A stretch of DNA of 64,000 nt from positions 1-64,000 of the forward strand of contig CAYPXR010000072.1 of NCBI GenBank assembly GCA_964414585.1, given 5' to 3'. The stretch's first letter is position 1, and each line of letters begins with the position of its first letter. This document shows, piece after piece, positions 16,349 to 25,738 of the stretch. The translations under genes and the position numbers were made by a program. A model generated the notes under the pieces. It made no database searches. It saw nothing but the letters and a program-made list of their open reading frames with translations, and had not been told where the DNA came from. The stretch is from DATEMU01 sp964414585. GTDB taxonomy: Bacteria > Planctomycetota > Phycisphaerae > UBA1845 > UTPLA1.

Positions 16349-17052
16349 TGGCAGCTCCTTAAAAAATTGCTGTGTCAAAAAAAACGGACGGCACCCGATC
16401 CCGTGATGCGGAAAACGTCGTCCATTGGGCTTTTACTGTGCGGGTAGCGTGAAGTTCTGAATTCTCCACACATTTCACCGTAACCTGTCATGGGGCTTCA
16501 CGGAGATGTGCAAGACATCCGTCGATTCACCCGAAGTAACGGGATTGCTATCGGCGGGGGTTCATTCCGGCGGTAAGGGCGATTCAGCGTTGTGAATTGG
16601 ATAATCCGGGGGGAAAATCAAATCGTTTTTTTCGATTTCACAGCTTGTCAACAGTACTGCTAATGCACTTTTCGAAGGAGGGGTGCTGCGCGAACTCTTC
16701 GTCTCAAATCATCTGCCTGCGATGAACGCGCAAATCTTGCCGTTTTGGCAGGTTGCGATTTTTTCCTGGGCAGCCAAGGAAGAGACTTCAACCACCCGAA
16801 ACGTCACTTTGCAGGGGGCGCAATGTTAGCGCGTACCCTCCGGGCATCCAAATAGTGGCGATTTGACAGCGCCAATCGACCATGCTAGGTTCCCTCGCCC
16901 TGATTGGGGGGAGGGGGCGGCGAATACACGATTTTTGAGGGGCTTCTCCGCGGAGCCGATATACCGTCGTATCCGCCGGTTCCGTTATTGGCTTGAGGCG
17001 TGATCCAATACCGCCGTCGAAGCGGAAAAAGACAGAATTCACAAGAGGAACA
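16349..17052. other. Divergent intergenic region between the metalloprotease gene and topA
   Basis: About 700 bases with no convincing gene. It is more AT-rich near 16600-16660 than the flanks. A small hairpin (CTTGCC-GGCAGG, about 16735-16751) is followed by a T run near 16758. A weak promoter candidate for topA is TTGAGG (16935-16940) and TATACC (16960-16965). A 126-codon minus-strand frame overlaps the topA start and was rejected. Confidence 0.5.
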
Positions 17053-20000
17053 ATGGCGAAAAAGGCGGCCACCGCGAAAAAATCATCGAAGTCGGCTCCA
17101 TCTCCGTCCAACGGCGGCGGCCGGTCGCTGGTCATTGTTGAGTCTCCGGCGAAGGCCAAGACGATCAATAAATACCTGGGTAACCGCTATGTCGTAAAGG
17201 CCTGCAAAGGCCACGTTCGCGATCTTCCGGCACACCGATACGGGATTGACCCCGGCCGCAATTTTGAGCCCTCCTACGAAATCCTTCCCAGCCATCAAAA
17301 GACGGTCGACGAGCTGAAAAAGCTGGCGGACGACGCGGACATGGTCTATCTGGCGACCGACTTGGACCGCGAAGGCGAAGCGATCGCCTGGCACCTGGCG
17401 ACGGCCCTCGATCTTTCAGCGAAGAAGACGCAGCGCGTCGTCTTTAATGAAATTACCAAGTCGGCGATTACGGAGGCCTTCAATCGCCCTCACACGATCG
17501 ACATGGATAAGGTCAACGCGCAACAGGCGCGGCGGATACTGGACCGGGTCGTGGGCTACGAATTGTCGCCGCTCTTGTGGAAAAAGATCGCCAAGGGATT
17601 GTCCGCCGGCCGCGTTCAATCGGTCGCCGTCCGGGTGATTGTCGAGCGGGAGAAGGCGATCCGCGAATTTCAACCGGAAGAGTACTGGACGATCCATCCG
17701 CTCTTTACCGCCGATCCGTCCAAGGCGTCCGCACAGGAAAAGGAGTGGTCCTCATTCCTTTCGGACAGGGCTTACGCACCGGACGGACCGTCGGGGGAAG
17801 CCAAGACTACCTGGCTCGGCCAGCACGGTTGTTTTCGCGCCGAACTCGTTGAATTTCCCGAGGGAGAGGCATTTCGTCCGGCCGGCAAAGTCGAGAAGAA
17901 AAAGGACGGTTCCTTCACCTTTCAAAGCGGTGTGGAAGCGGCCACCCGGGCCGCCGAAATGTTGGGCTGCCGCGTGAAGGAAGCGTCGCGGGAGGACCGC
18001 AAGGAATACCCGCACTTCCATCAGGAAACCATCACGCTTTCCGGAGAGATCGATCACGGTCGCGAGCCGAAGTTCATCGTGAAGAGCCTGGAGACCAAGC
18101 GACGGACGACCAAGCCCTACGGTCCGTTCACAACGGCCGCGTTGCAACAGGCCGCCGCGAATCAGATTCGTTTTTCAACGACCAAGACCATGAAGACGGC
18201 CCAGGCCCTTTACGAGGGGATCGACCTGAAGGATGGTCAGGGGCCGGTTGGTTTGATCACCTACATGCGAACCGACTCGACGAACCTCTCGGCGGAGTCC
18301 ATTCACGCCGTCCGAGGCTTCATTGAGTCGAAATACGGCGCGAAGTATGTGCCTGAGAAACCGAACCGTTACGGAAGCGCCGAGCGGGCGCAAGAGGCCC
18401 ACGAGGCGATCCGCCCGACCGATGTGACGCGGACGCCGGATCAGATGCGCGGCCATCTCAACGACGATCAACTCAAGTTGTATACTTTGATCTGGAACCG
18501 GTTCGTCGCCTGCCAAATGCCGCCGGCGGAGTGGGACACGACGACCGTGCAAATTTCCGCTGAAACGAAGGGCGGCACGGCGGTCCTGAAAGCTTCGGGG
18601 CGCGTCCTTGTTTTCGACGGTTTCTACAAAGTCATGGGTTTGCCGGAAGGCGACCCCTTGCTCCCGCCGTTGAAGGAGGGCCAGGCGATCGCGCCGTTGG
18701 AGCTGACGCCCGCACAGAAGTACACGACGCCGCCGCCTCGATTCAGCGAAGCCTCGCTGGTGAAGGAACTGGAGACGCAGGGCATCGGCCGGCCGAGCAC
18801 CTACGCCTCGATCATCGACACGATCCAGTCGCGCGGCTACGTCGAGCAGGTCGACCGGCGTTTTCATCCGACGGCGCGCGGCGAGATCGTCATACAAAAA
18901 CTCGTGGAGCATTTCCCCAAGATCCTCGACGTGCAGTTCACGAACTTCATGGAAGGGGAATTGGACAAGATCGAAGAGGCCCACCTGGACTGGGTCCACG
19001 TCCTCCACGAATTCTACGATCCATTCAAGGAATCGCTCGCGCGGGCGCACGAGGAAATGGACACCGTCCGGGCCGAGCCGAGCGAGTACGTCTGTGAACA
19101 ATGCGGCAAGGCGATGGTCTATCGCCTGGGCAAGAACGGGCGCTTCCTCTCGTGCACGGGCTATCCGGAGTGCATGAATACGAAGAACGTGGACCGCGAG
19201 GGCAAGGCGATCGAGCCGATCCTCGGGGCCGATCCATGCGAATTGTGCGGCAAGCCGATGGTCATGCGCAACAGCCGGCGCGGGCCGTTCCTCGGCTGCT
19301 CCGGCTATCCCGAGTGCAGCAACACCAAGCCCTGCGACGAAAAGGGCGTCGCGCTGAAGAAGGTGAAAGCTGAGGACATCAAGCAGGAATGCCCCGAATG
19401 CAAGGCGCCGATGGGCGTGAAGCACGCGCGCGGTCGATCGTTCCTGGGTTGCTCGCGCTATCCGGAGTGCAAAGCGACGATGCCGATGCCCGAAGGCATC
19501 TACGTCGAAAAACCCAAACCTGAAGACGCGGGAGCGCGCTGCGACAAGTGCGGACGGCCGATGGTCATCCGCAAGAGCCGTCGCGGGCCGTTCCTTTCGT
19601 GCTCAGGATTTCCGCGATGTCGAAACGCGATGCCCATGGACAAACTGGAACACCTGCGCGAGCGCGAAGCGGCGGGTGAGATTCCCGAGGCGCCCGTCGA
19701 GACGGCCGGCTCGAACGGTCGTGGGCGCAACGGCGCGAAGGTCCGGGGCAAGGTCAAGCGTCTGACCAAGGAAGAAATCGCGGCGCTCGGTCCGCCGCCG
19801 TCCGGATTCGCGTGGACACTGACGGGGCGGCCGGTCGTCGAGAAATGGCCGAAGGATGCGCTGAAATGTTTCTCGTGCAGCGGCGAGATGACGCTGCGCA
19901 ACGGCCGGTTCGGCCCGTTCTACAGCTGCGCCAAGTGCAAGTCGATCGCCAACCTGCGGGGTGATGCCAAGAAAAAGGCCGAAGAGGTCATGCCGAGTGA

Positions 20001-20181
20001 GCCGAAGCCCAAGCCGATCAAGACGGACGTGAAGTGCCCCGATTGCGGCAAGCCGATGCTGCTGCGCATGGGCCGCACGGGCCGCTTCCTGGCGTGCAGC
20101 GCCTATCCCAAATGCAAGAAGACAATGGAAGCCCCGCCGGGCCTCCTGCGCGAAGTCGGCTCGGAACTGGCGACGGCCTGA
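17053..20181 (+). CDS. topA: DNA topoisomerase I with six C-terminal zinc ribbons
   Basis: This 1042-residue protein starts at an ATG with AGAGGA upstream. A lysine-rich leader (MAKKAATAKKSSKSA) precedes the TOPRIM domain (LVIVESPAKAKTINKYLG, YLATDLDREGEAIAWHL). The active-site tyrosine is in GLITYMRTDST, near residue 404. Six C4 zinc ribbons follow between about residues 680 and 1035; they begin CEQCGKAM, CELCGKPM, CPECKAPM, CDKCGRPM, CFSCSGEM and CPDCGKPM. The enzyme relaxes negative supercoils through a 5'-phosphotyrosine; the ribbons bind single-stranded DNA and can contact RNA polymerase. Six ribbons is more than the three of the E. coli enzyme. The stop is 8 bases from the convergent protease gene. 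Confidence 0.96.
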   Translation: MAKKAATAKKSSKSAPSPSNGGGRSLVIVESPAKAKTINKYLGNRYVVKACKGHVRDLPAHRYGIDPGRNFEPSYEILPSHQKTVDELKKLADDADMVYLATDLDREGEAIAWHLATALDLSAKKTQRVVFNEITKSAITEAFNRPHTIDMDKVNAQQARRILDRVVGYELSPLLWKKIAKGLSAGRVQSVAVRVIVEREKAIREFQPEEYWTIHPLFTADPSKASAQEKEWSSFLSDRAYAPDGPSGEAKTTWLGQHGCFRAELVEFPEGEAFRPAGKVEKKKDGSFTFQSGVEAATRAAEMLGCRVKEASREDRKEYPHFHQETITLSGEIDHGREPKFIVKSLETKRRTTKPYGPFTTAALQQAAANQIRFSTTKTMKTAQALYEGIDLKDGQGPVGLITYMRTDSTNLSAESIHAVRGFIESKYGAKYVPEKPNRYGSAERAQEAHEAIRPTDVTRTPDQMRGHLNDDQLKLYTLIWNRFVACQMPPAEWDTTTVQISAETKGGTAVLKASGRVLVFDGFYKVMGLPEGDPLLPPLKEGQAIAPLELTPAQKYTTPPPRFSEASLVKELETQGIGRPSTYASIIDTIQSRGYVEQVDRRFHPTARGEIVIQKLVEHFPKILDVQFTNFMEGELDKIEEAHLDWVHVLHEFYDPFKESLARAHEEMDTVRAEPSEYVCEQCGKAMVYRLGKNGRFLSCTGYPECMNTKNVDREGKAIEPILGADPCELCGKPMVMRNSRRGPFLGCSGYPECSNTKPCDEKGVALKKVKAEDIKQECPECKAPMGVKHARGRSFLGCSRYPECKATMPMPEGIYVEKPKPEDAGARCDKCGRPMVIRKSRRGPFLSCSGFPRCRNAMPMDKLEHLREREAAGEIPEAPVETAGSNGRGRNGAKVRGKVKRLTKEEIAALGPPPSGFAWTLTGRPVVEKWPKDALKCFSCSGEMTLRNGRFGPFYSCAKCKSIANLRGDAKKKAEEVMPSEPKPKPIKTDVKCPDCGKPMLLRMGRTGRFLACSAYPKCKKTMEAPPGLLREVGSELATA

Positions 20182-20189
20182 GGCAAATC

Positions 20190-22862
20190 TTAGGGCGCGA
20201 GCAGCATCGCCGTAAATCCCTGAACATCCTTCCCGTTCAATTGACCGTCGCCGTTCCTGTCGAACATGCAGATGTACGTCGGGTCCTGGGGATCGGCGAG
20301 AAGTTGCGCCACAAAGAGATCGACATCGTTGAACGCCGGTTCACATGGGTCGAGGACACGATTGCCGTTGCAGTCGTTGAGAACGCCCGGTCGGAAGGCC
20401 AGTCCCGTCGGCGAGACCAGCGGCGGATCGGCGCGGACGAAGGATCGCAGGTACAACCCCGTCGATGACTTGTACACCTGAACGCGGATCGTGCCGGCAC
20501 TTCGCACGACGTAGACGTTTCCGTCCGGTCCCATCCTGACGCCCCACGGATTATCGATCGTGGGGCCGTTATTGAATTGTCCCATGGACGCGCCGGTCAC
20601 GCCGTCGTAGCGCAGCACCCGCGAATTGGAAAAGCTCGCGACGATGAGGCTGCCGTCGGGAAGAAAGGTGAGTCCTCGCGGCCCCGAGAGACCGCCACTT
20701 CCCGCCGTGACGAACGTGCCGACGAGCGTTCCAGTCGCTCCGCTGTATTGGATGACGGTGTTGTTGGTGCTCGTCACGAAGAGATTGCCATTGGGCCCGA
20801 AGGTCAGGCCAAAGGGCTGGTTGAGCCCGCCGGCGCCGGCGGCGACAAAGGTTCCGATGAGCGCGCCCGTCGAGCCGTCATATTGAATGACGCTCGAATT
20901 GAGCTGGCTGGCGACGAAGAGATTTCCATTGGGTCCGAAGACGAGCGACGATGGCGCGCTCAATCCGCCGCTGCCGGCCGCGACGAAAGTCGAAGTCGCT
21001 CCGGTGTCGATGTTGACTTTCACAATGCGATTATCCGCCGAACTTGCCACGTAGAGCTGCCGGTCGGCTCCGAAGACGCAGTCGTACGGATCGGAGACGA
21101 GGCCGGTCGCGTAGTTTTGAATGGGGTAACCGCTCGTGGCGAAATATTCGCGAACGAAATCGGCGCGGTCCCCCACAAAGAGATTGTCCCCGCGACCCAG
21201 ATCGATCCAGTCGGAGATCCCGTTGCCATCGCAGTCCTGACAGACATCGGGCTCATTGTTGCGATCGTAGTCTTCAAACCCACCGGCCGGCCGGACGTCC
21301 AGAAAATCGGGCATCGTGTTGCCGTTGCAATCCGGCTGACATTCGTCCGGTACGTTGTCGCCGTCTTCGTCGAAGGACGGATTCAAATCGCATTCATAGG
21401 GGTCGGGCACGCCGTTGGAGTTGCAGTCCGGCTCGCACGAATCGGGGATGCCGTTGCTGTTGACGTCCGCGGCGCCGCCGGTGATCTCGATGGGGTCGAG
21501 GATGGAATTCGAATTGCAATCCTGGCACTCGTCGGGGACGCCGTCGCTATTCACGTCGGCGCTCGCCAGCGTCGAAATGTCCACATCGTCCGGCACGCCG
21601 TTGCCGTTACAGTCGTAATCGAAACAGCCGCCGGCCTCGAAATCCGCCTCAATGACGTCTTCGACCTGCCGGTGCATCCACAAGTCGATGTTCGTGGTCC
21701 CGCCGGGATGGGTGTGACAGTAGCTCATGATCGTGCCGCGCGACGGCACGCCATTTCCGCAATCGTCGATGGTGGGGGAATATCCGTCGTGCGTGTGAAA
21801 GGTGCCGCTGTTGTGGCCCATCTCGTGCGTGGGAACGATCACGTCCCAGTTTTCCAGGCTCGGCGGACCGACGGAAGGGGGAAAGGTTCCATTGAGAAAC
21901 CCGCTGATTCCATACGTCCGGCCGCTGTCGCAGGTCCCGCCGACGTAGGCAATGCCGGCGTAGCTCATGCCCCGCTGGCCGCTGTACATATGGATGTAGT
22001 TGTACAGGTCTGGATTTTCGTTATCGATCCAGTAATTCGCAAAACCGCTGAGGTTGTTCGCGTTGAACGGCGCGCCACCGGCCGGCCACAGGCGGACGAA
22101 GTCCAGACGCAACCGCAGATTCAGATCGCGCAGATAAATGTCCGACGTCGCCGCGACGAGTTGGACGACGTAAGCGTTCGCCGCCGCCACATCCGGAAAA
22201 AGCTGGACAAAGGCTTGATCGCCTTCGATCGCCACCTTCGCCATGCGGGCACCGCGGTTGTCGACCGGACTCCCCCGGACGCCCGGCTTCGGCGACCGCC
22301 GGTCCAGGGAAGCGTCAACGCCGCAAAAAGCGGTCGGTTCGAGCGAATCCTGGACCGTCGGCGCGGCGTGAATGGTCACCGCGCCCGGGGCGAAGTGCCC
22401 ATTGGCGTCGCGCTGCGTGGCGATAAAGAAACGCTCGCTGTTGCGATCGATGTAGCCGTTGCCAAAGCCGTTCGCTCCCAGGGCCAGGAAAACGTGCGAA
22501 CGGGGTTCGCCGGCGATTCGACCGCGAAAGAGGACGACGTCCGGCGTCGGTATCGGTCTCGGCCCCTGAGCAGTGACTTCGACAAATTCGCAAGCGGGCC
22601 CGACGACGTTGAACCGCTCGACTTCCAGTTTCACGATCTCTCCATTGGGCATCGGCCATACAAGCAGCCGCGCCGTGGGTCCCGTCTTCAAATCGCCGTA
22701 CGTTGTTTCGTCGATCTTGATCCTCTGTACCTTGTTGTCGAGAGCGGACGAGCGAAACACCGCCGTTTTTCGCGGCGGTTGGGCATTCGCGATGGTCGCA
22801 AGGCCGAGGATTGCGGCGATCGCGATCGGCCGCCGGGGAGAATCGAAGAACCGGTATTGCAT
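20190..22862 (-). CDS. Secreted M12B-like metalloprotease with DCNGNGVPD repeats, propeller repeats and dockerin-like tail
   Basis: This 890-residue protein starts with a signal peptide (PIAIAAILGLATIANA); GGAG lies 8 bases before the ATG. The protease domain carries HEMGHNSGTFH near residues 346-356, the reprolysin form of the metzincin site. Then come about seven short aspartate/asparagine repeats such as DCNGNGVPDD and DCNSNSILDP, likely calcium-binding linkers. Next is a propeller region of SMP-30/NHL type (PFGLTFGPNGNLFVTS and variants). The C-terminus FDRNGDGQLNGKDVQGF resembles one dockerin repeat. It is probably exported and held at the cell surface or in a complex. It converges tightly on topA. 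Confidence 0.88.
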   Translation of the reverse strand: MQYRFFDSPRRPIAIAAILGLATIANAQPPRKTAVFRSSALDNKVQRIKIDETTYGDLKTGPTARLLVWPMPNGEIVKLEVERFNVVGPACEFVEVTAQGPRPIPTPDVVLFRGRIAGEPRSHVFLALGANGFGNGYIDRNSERFFIATQRDANGHFAPGAVTIHAAPTVQDSLEPTAFCGVDASLDRRSPKPGVRGSPVDNRGARMAKVAIEGDQAFVQLFPDVAAANAYVVQLVAATSDIYLRDLNLRLRLDFVRLWPAGGAPFNANNLSGFANYWIDNENPDLYNYIHMYSGQRGMSYAGIAYVGGTCDSGRTYGISGFLNGTFPPSVGPPSLENWDVIVPTHEMGHNSGTFHTHDGYSPTIDDCGNGVPSRGTIMSYCHTHPGGTTNIDLWMHRQVEDVIEADFEAGGCFDYDCNGNGVPDDVDISTLASADVNSDGVPDECQDCNSNSILDPIEITGGAADVNSNGIPDSCEPDCNSNGVPDPYECDLNPSFDEDGDNVPDECQPDCNGNTMPDFLDVRPAGGFEDYDRNNEPDVCQDCDGNGISDWIDLGRGDNLFVGDRADFVREYFATSGYPIQNYATGLVSDPYDCVFGADRQLYVASSADNRIVKVNIDTGATSTFVAAGSGGLSAPSSLVFGPNGNLFVASQLNSSVIQYDGSTGALIGTFVAAGAGGLNQPFGLTFGPNGNLFVTSTNNTVIQYSGATGTLVGTFVTAGSGGLSGPRGLTFLPDGSLIVASFSNSRVLRYDGVTGASMGQFNNGPTIDNPWGVRMGPDGNVYVVRSAGTIRVQVYKSSTGLYLRSFVRADPPLVSPTGLAFRPGVLNDCNGNRVLDPCEPAFNDVDLFVAQLLADPQDPTYICMFDRNGDGQLNGKDVQGFTAMLLAP
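20580..21060. repeat. Degenerate tandem repeats encoding the propeller blades
   Basis: Within the M12B-like gene, units of about 120 bases recur with variants of CGGCGACAAAGGT and GAAGAGATTGCCATTGGGC. They encode GPNGNLFV-type blades. The repeats are diverged but clear at DNA level. Confidence 0.7.
21190..21630. repeat. Repeats encoding DCNxNGxPD calcium-binding-like units
   Basis: About seven units spaced 50-80 bases apart encode D-C-N-x-N-x-x-P-D motifs, the minus-strand counterpart of GCCGTTGCAGTC-like words. They link the protease and propeller domains. Confidence 0.7.
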
Positions 22863-23146
22863 TGGGAAGACTCCAACTTTAGCGAGCGGGGAGGATCAAC
22901 TCCGACTCCATCATTATACCGGATGACAATTGTCGTTTCGTCCATTTCAGGATTGAAAATAGCACTTCCGTTCGATTTTTTCGCGAGTGCGTATGGACAC
23001 AGCCTGCGCATGGCCGATTCATGATGCAGGAGCCGGAAAGATCGCCGGTTTTGACGCATCGATGCCGACGACCTACACTCGTACGCAATTCTGCGGCGTC
23101 ACGGATGGCGGCGCGACGTGGGATTTCGATTTCCTGCGAGGGCTGC

Positions 23147-24247
23147 ATGAAAAAGATATTGGCACTGGGCGCGGTGTTCCTGGGAATCGGTTGTCAGGCC
23201 GTACAGCGGTCCGACGCGCCGAGCGGACTGTCGAGCCGACTGGATCGTTTGGAGCAGGACCGGCTCACGACGACGCCGGGCAAGTCCTCGGAAGCAAGTT
23301 CGCGGTGGGCGGTCAACGACGTGGCGACCGTCGCGCGCGCCAATCAGCCCCCGACGTGGGCGGCACAATACGTCGTCGCATCGGACCAGGCCTCCAGTAA
23401 TACCATGCAGGGCTTAACGCTCAGCGAACTCGGCGACGAGCCTCCATCCGGGTCCGGCGACGGCTCCGGGGGCACGGAGACTGAGCAAACAACGAACAAG
23501 GATGACTCGCCTCGCGATCGGCCGCTCCCCTCTTTGTGGGAGACGATGAAGCGCGATGTGAAACACATGCCGCGCGATCTGTGGCGGGATACGAAGCGGG
23601 TGTATGCCAACCCCGTGAATCTGGTCATTCTCGGCACCGCCTACGCCGGTTCGCTGGCAATTCAGGAAAGCGGTCCGGATAGTACCGTCGAACATTATTA
23701 CAACCGCAACAACGATTTCCAGGCGCCGCATCACACCTTCAAGGAAGATTGGCGCGATGCGTTTGGCGCGGTGGGCAACCCCGGCACGCACTTCGCCCTG
23801 GCCGGCGCGTGGTATTTGCTCGGCCAGCAGACCATGGACGACAAGACGTATGAAGTCGGCAAGACCCTCTTCTCGGCCTTGATGATCAACGGAATGACGG
23901 TCATGGTCGGCCAGGCGGCGTCGTGGGACAAAGCGCCCAACGGCGAGTACGGCACGTTCCCCTCGGGCCATACCTCCAGCAGCTTCGTCGTGGCGAGCGT
24001 GTTACACGAGGCGTACGGCCACGTCGTCGGCGTGCCGCTCTACGGTCTGGCGACGCTCGTTGGGATCGAACGGCTCGACGACCGCGAACACTATTTCTCA
24101 GATGTCGTGATGGGCGCCGTGCTCGGCACCGTCATCGGCCACAGCGTCGCCTCCGGCCGCAACCCCGAGTTCTTCGGCTGGAAAATCCTCCCCTACGCCA
24201 GCCCCGAAGGCGGCAGCGGCGTGGCGTTTATGAAGACGCTGGATTGA
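23147..24247 (+). CDS. PAP2-family phosphatase lipoprotein
   Basis: From the ATG at 23147 (GAGGG 5 bases upstream) the protein has 366 residues. It begins MKKILALGAVFLGIGCQ with a lipobox LGIGC, so it should be lipidated. A low-complexity linker rich in serine, glycine and threonine spans about residues 90-130. The C-terminal half has the PAP2 signature: GTFPSGHTSSSFVVAS (motif 2) and RLDDREHYFSDVVMGAVLG (motif 3 with the catalytic histidine). Motif 1 (KxxxxxxRP) is not evident, though DKAPNGEYG stands in its place. Such proteins dephosphorylate lipid phosphates such as undecaprenyl pyrophosphate or phosphatidate. A lipoprotein anchor plus a membrane-type catalytic domain is uncommon. Confidence 0.83.
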   Translation: MKKILALGAVFLGIGCQAVQRSDAPSGLSSRLDRLEQDRLTTTPGKSSEASSRWAVNDVATVARANQPPTWAAQYVVASDQASSNTMQGLTLSELGDEPPSGSGDGSGGTETEQTTNKDDSPRDRPLPSLWETMKRDVKHMPRDLWRDTKRVYANPVNLVILGTAYAGSLAIQESGPDSTVEHYYNRNNDFQAPHHTFKEDWRDAFGAVGNPGTHFALAGAWYLLGQQTMDDKTYEVGKTLFSALMINGMTVMVGQAASWDKAPNGEYGTFPSGHTSSSFVVASVLHEAYGHVVGVPLYGLATLVGIERLDDREHYFSDVVMGAVLGTVIGHSVASGRNPEFFGWKILPYASPEGGSGVAFMKTLD

Positions 24248-24281
24248 AACGCATCGCAAACTGAATCCATACTTGAGTGGT

Positions 24282-25226
24282 TCATTCGTCGCCGGAATCG
24301 TCATCATCCGGCGGCGGCGGTTCGTCCGGCGGAGGACCGTCGGGTGGGCCGTCGAAACGCGGCGGGGGGCCATCGTCGGGGCCGCGATGTCTTCGCGGTC
24401 GCGGTCGGCCGTCGGGGCCGGGCGGGGGACCGTCGCCGGGGCCGCGAGGTCGGCCCATTCCATCGGGGCCGGGCGGCGTCGGTGGATAGGGTCGGCGCAA
24501 GTTGCCTTTCTTGATTTCCTCCACGCGCTGTGCGACGTGTTCATCGAGCTTTGATTTTTCATCCTCGTAGCGCGAGCGGTGCTTTTGCAACATCTCCTGC
24601 TGTTCTTTGATCCGCTTTTCAAATTGATCGAGCCGGAAGGACATGTGCTGCAGGTGAAGCTCCATTTGCCTTTTCACCAGCGTTTCAATCTCCTGCGCGA
24701 TCTGTGCCTGCTTGGCGGAATCGTTGGCCGCATCGCGGTAATTACGCGACAGCTCGCCGAGCTGCCGCTCGTTCTTGAATTCCTCGACGATTCCCTTCGC
24801 CAAATCCGGTCGCTGGTCTCGCAAAAGCATCGTGTACTCTTTGAACGTGGGGACGACCGTGCGAATGGCGTTGCGAAACCGCTCAGGGTTTCGCTCGCGA
24901 AGTTTTTGCAACTTCGCGTAGGCCTCCGGCAGATTGTTGCGCAGCATCTCCATGACCCGGTCGGCCATTTCGGTCGGCAGCTCATCATTGGGGCCGTTAT
25001 TTCCCTGACGGCGATCATCCATCCGTCGTCGCATCCGATCGCGAGGTCGCTCATCGCGCCGCCCGTCGCCGTTGCGAGGCTCGCGCGCTCTTGGTTCGCT
25101 GCCGTCATCGTTCGGCGGCGGCTGCACGGCGAACGCCGTGGACGTCCCCATCAATATCGCGGCGAACGCGATGCTGAGCAAAGTTAGAACTCTTGAAGTC
25201 TTGCATTGACGCGGGTGCGGGCTCAT
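24282..25226 (-). CDS. Secreted coiled-coil protein with proline-rich tail
   Basis: This 314-residue protein begins with a signal peptide (RVLTLLSIAFAAILMGTSTAFA); GAGG lies 6 bases before the ATG. A basic stretch (RRDERPRDRMRRRMDDRR) leads into about 150 residues of charged helix (KRIKEQQEMLQKHRSRYEDE), likely a coiled coil. The last 75 residues are rich in proline, glycine, aspartate and arginine (GDGPPPGPDGRPRPRR, DGPPPDEPPPPDDDD). No family is recognised. It is the last gene of a sigma / anti-sigma run, so it may be a periplasmic sensor or target of that sigma factor, an inference from position only. Confidence 0.65.
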   Translation of the reverse strand: MSPHPRQCKTSRVLTLLSIAFAAILMGTSTAFAVQPPPNDDGSEPRAREPRNGDGRRDERPRDRMRRRMDDRRQGNNGPNDELPTEMADRVMEMLRNNLPEAYAKLQKLRERNPERFRNAIRTVVPTFKEYTMLLRDQRPDLAKGIVEEFKNERQLGELSRNYRDAANDSAKQAQIAQEIETLVKRQMELHLQHMSFRLDQFEKRIKEQQEMLQKHRSRYEDEKSKLDEHVAQRVEEIKKGNLRRPYPPTPPGPDGMGRPRGPGDGPPPGPDGRPRPRRHRGPDDGPPPRFDGPPDGPPPDEPPPPDDDDSGDE

Positions 25227-25243
25227 AGGTGTCCTCGAATCCG

Positions 25244-25738
25244 TCAGCCTTGTGAACGGCCGGATTTTGTCGTCCCGCCGCGAACAGGCTCGGACGAAGA
25301 ATCATCGTTGAGGGCGTCTTCCAGCGCATGATACATCGAAGCGCCGCCGGCGCTCCATCGCTGTTCGGAGGACCACTCTTCCAGGTCCGTCATATCATCA
25401 TCCATCGAAGCCAACTGCACCGTTTCCTGCCGCGCCGACTCCGGCAAGAGCTGTTGAACCTCCGCCTCGACGGCGGCGAGCGGCTGCGTCGGGACCGTTC
25501 GATCCACGGCGAACCAGCCGACCGTCACGCAAAGCGCGATGGCGGCCGCCGCGCCGAGCACGCCCTGCCACGATTTCCATGACCTCGTGGAGATCGTGCC
25601 GAGCATTCGCGCCGCTTCGCGCCGGGCCGCCTGCTTCGCGCGGGTGACGGCCTCGGCCGAGGGTGCCGGCGACTTGAACCCCGCCAGCCAAGCCTCGTGG
25701 ACCTCGATCTCTTCGATTTGTCGATCTTGCTCGTTCAC
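25244..25738 (-). CDS. Putative anti-sigma factor, single membrane span
   Basis: This 164-residue protein starts at a GTG that overlaps the stop of the sigma-factor gene (GTGA), so translation is probably coupled. The N-terminal 55 residues are helical and cytoplasmic in prediction. One hydrophobic helix follows (VLGAAAAIALCVTVGWFAV), then about 90 residues likely in the periplasm (ALEDALNDDSSSEP near the end). No zinc motif HxxxCxxC is present, so it is not a ZAS-type anti-sigma. Its function is inferred from gene order and topology. Confidence 0.65.
   Translation of the reverse strand: MNEQDRQIEEIEVHEAWLAGFKSPAPSAEAVTRAKQAARREAARMLGTISTRSWKSWQGVLGAAAAIALCVTVGWFAVDRTVPTQPLAAVEAEVQQLLPESARQETVQLASMDDDMTDLEEWSSEQRWSAGGASMYHALEDALNDDSSSEPVRGGTTKSGRSQG

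Noticed and set aside
16788..17168. 126-codon frame on the minus strand before topA
   Set aside because: It overlaps the topA start and has no ribosome site or recognisable motif.
20580..21630. Tandem repeats that could be taken for a CRISPR array
   Set aside because: The units are in frame, diverged, and encode propeller blades and DCNxNG motifs of one protein.
20577..23024. 815-codon open frame on the plus strand
   Set aside because: It is antisense to the M12B-like protease, which has a signal peptide, zinc motif and clear domains.
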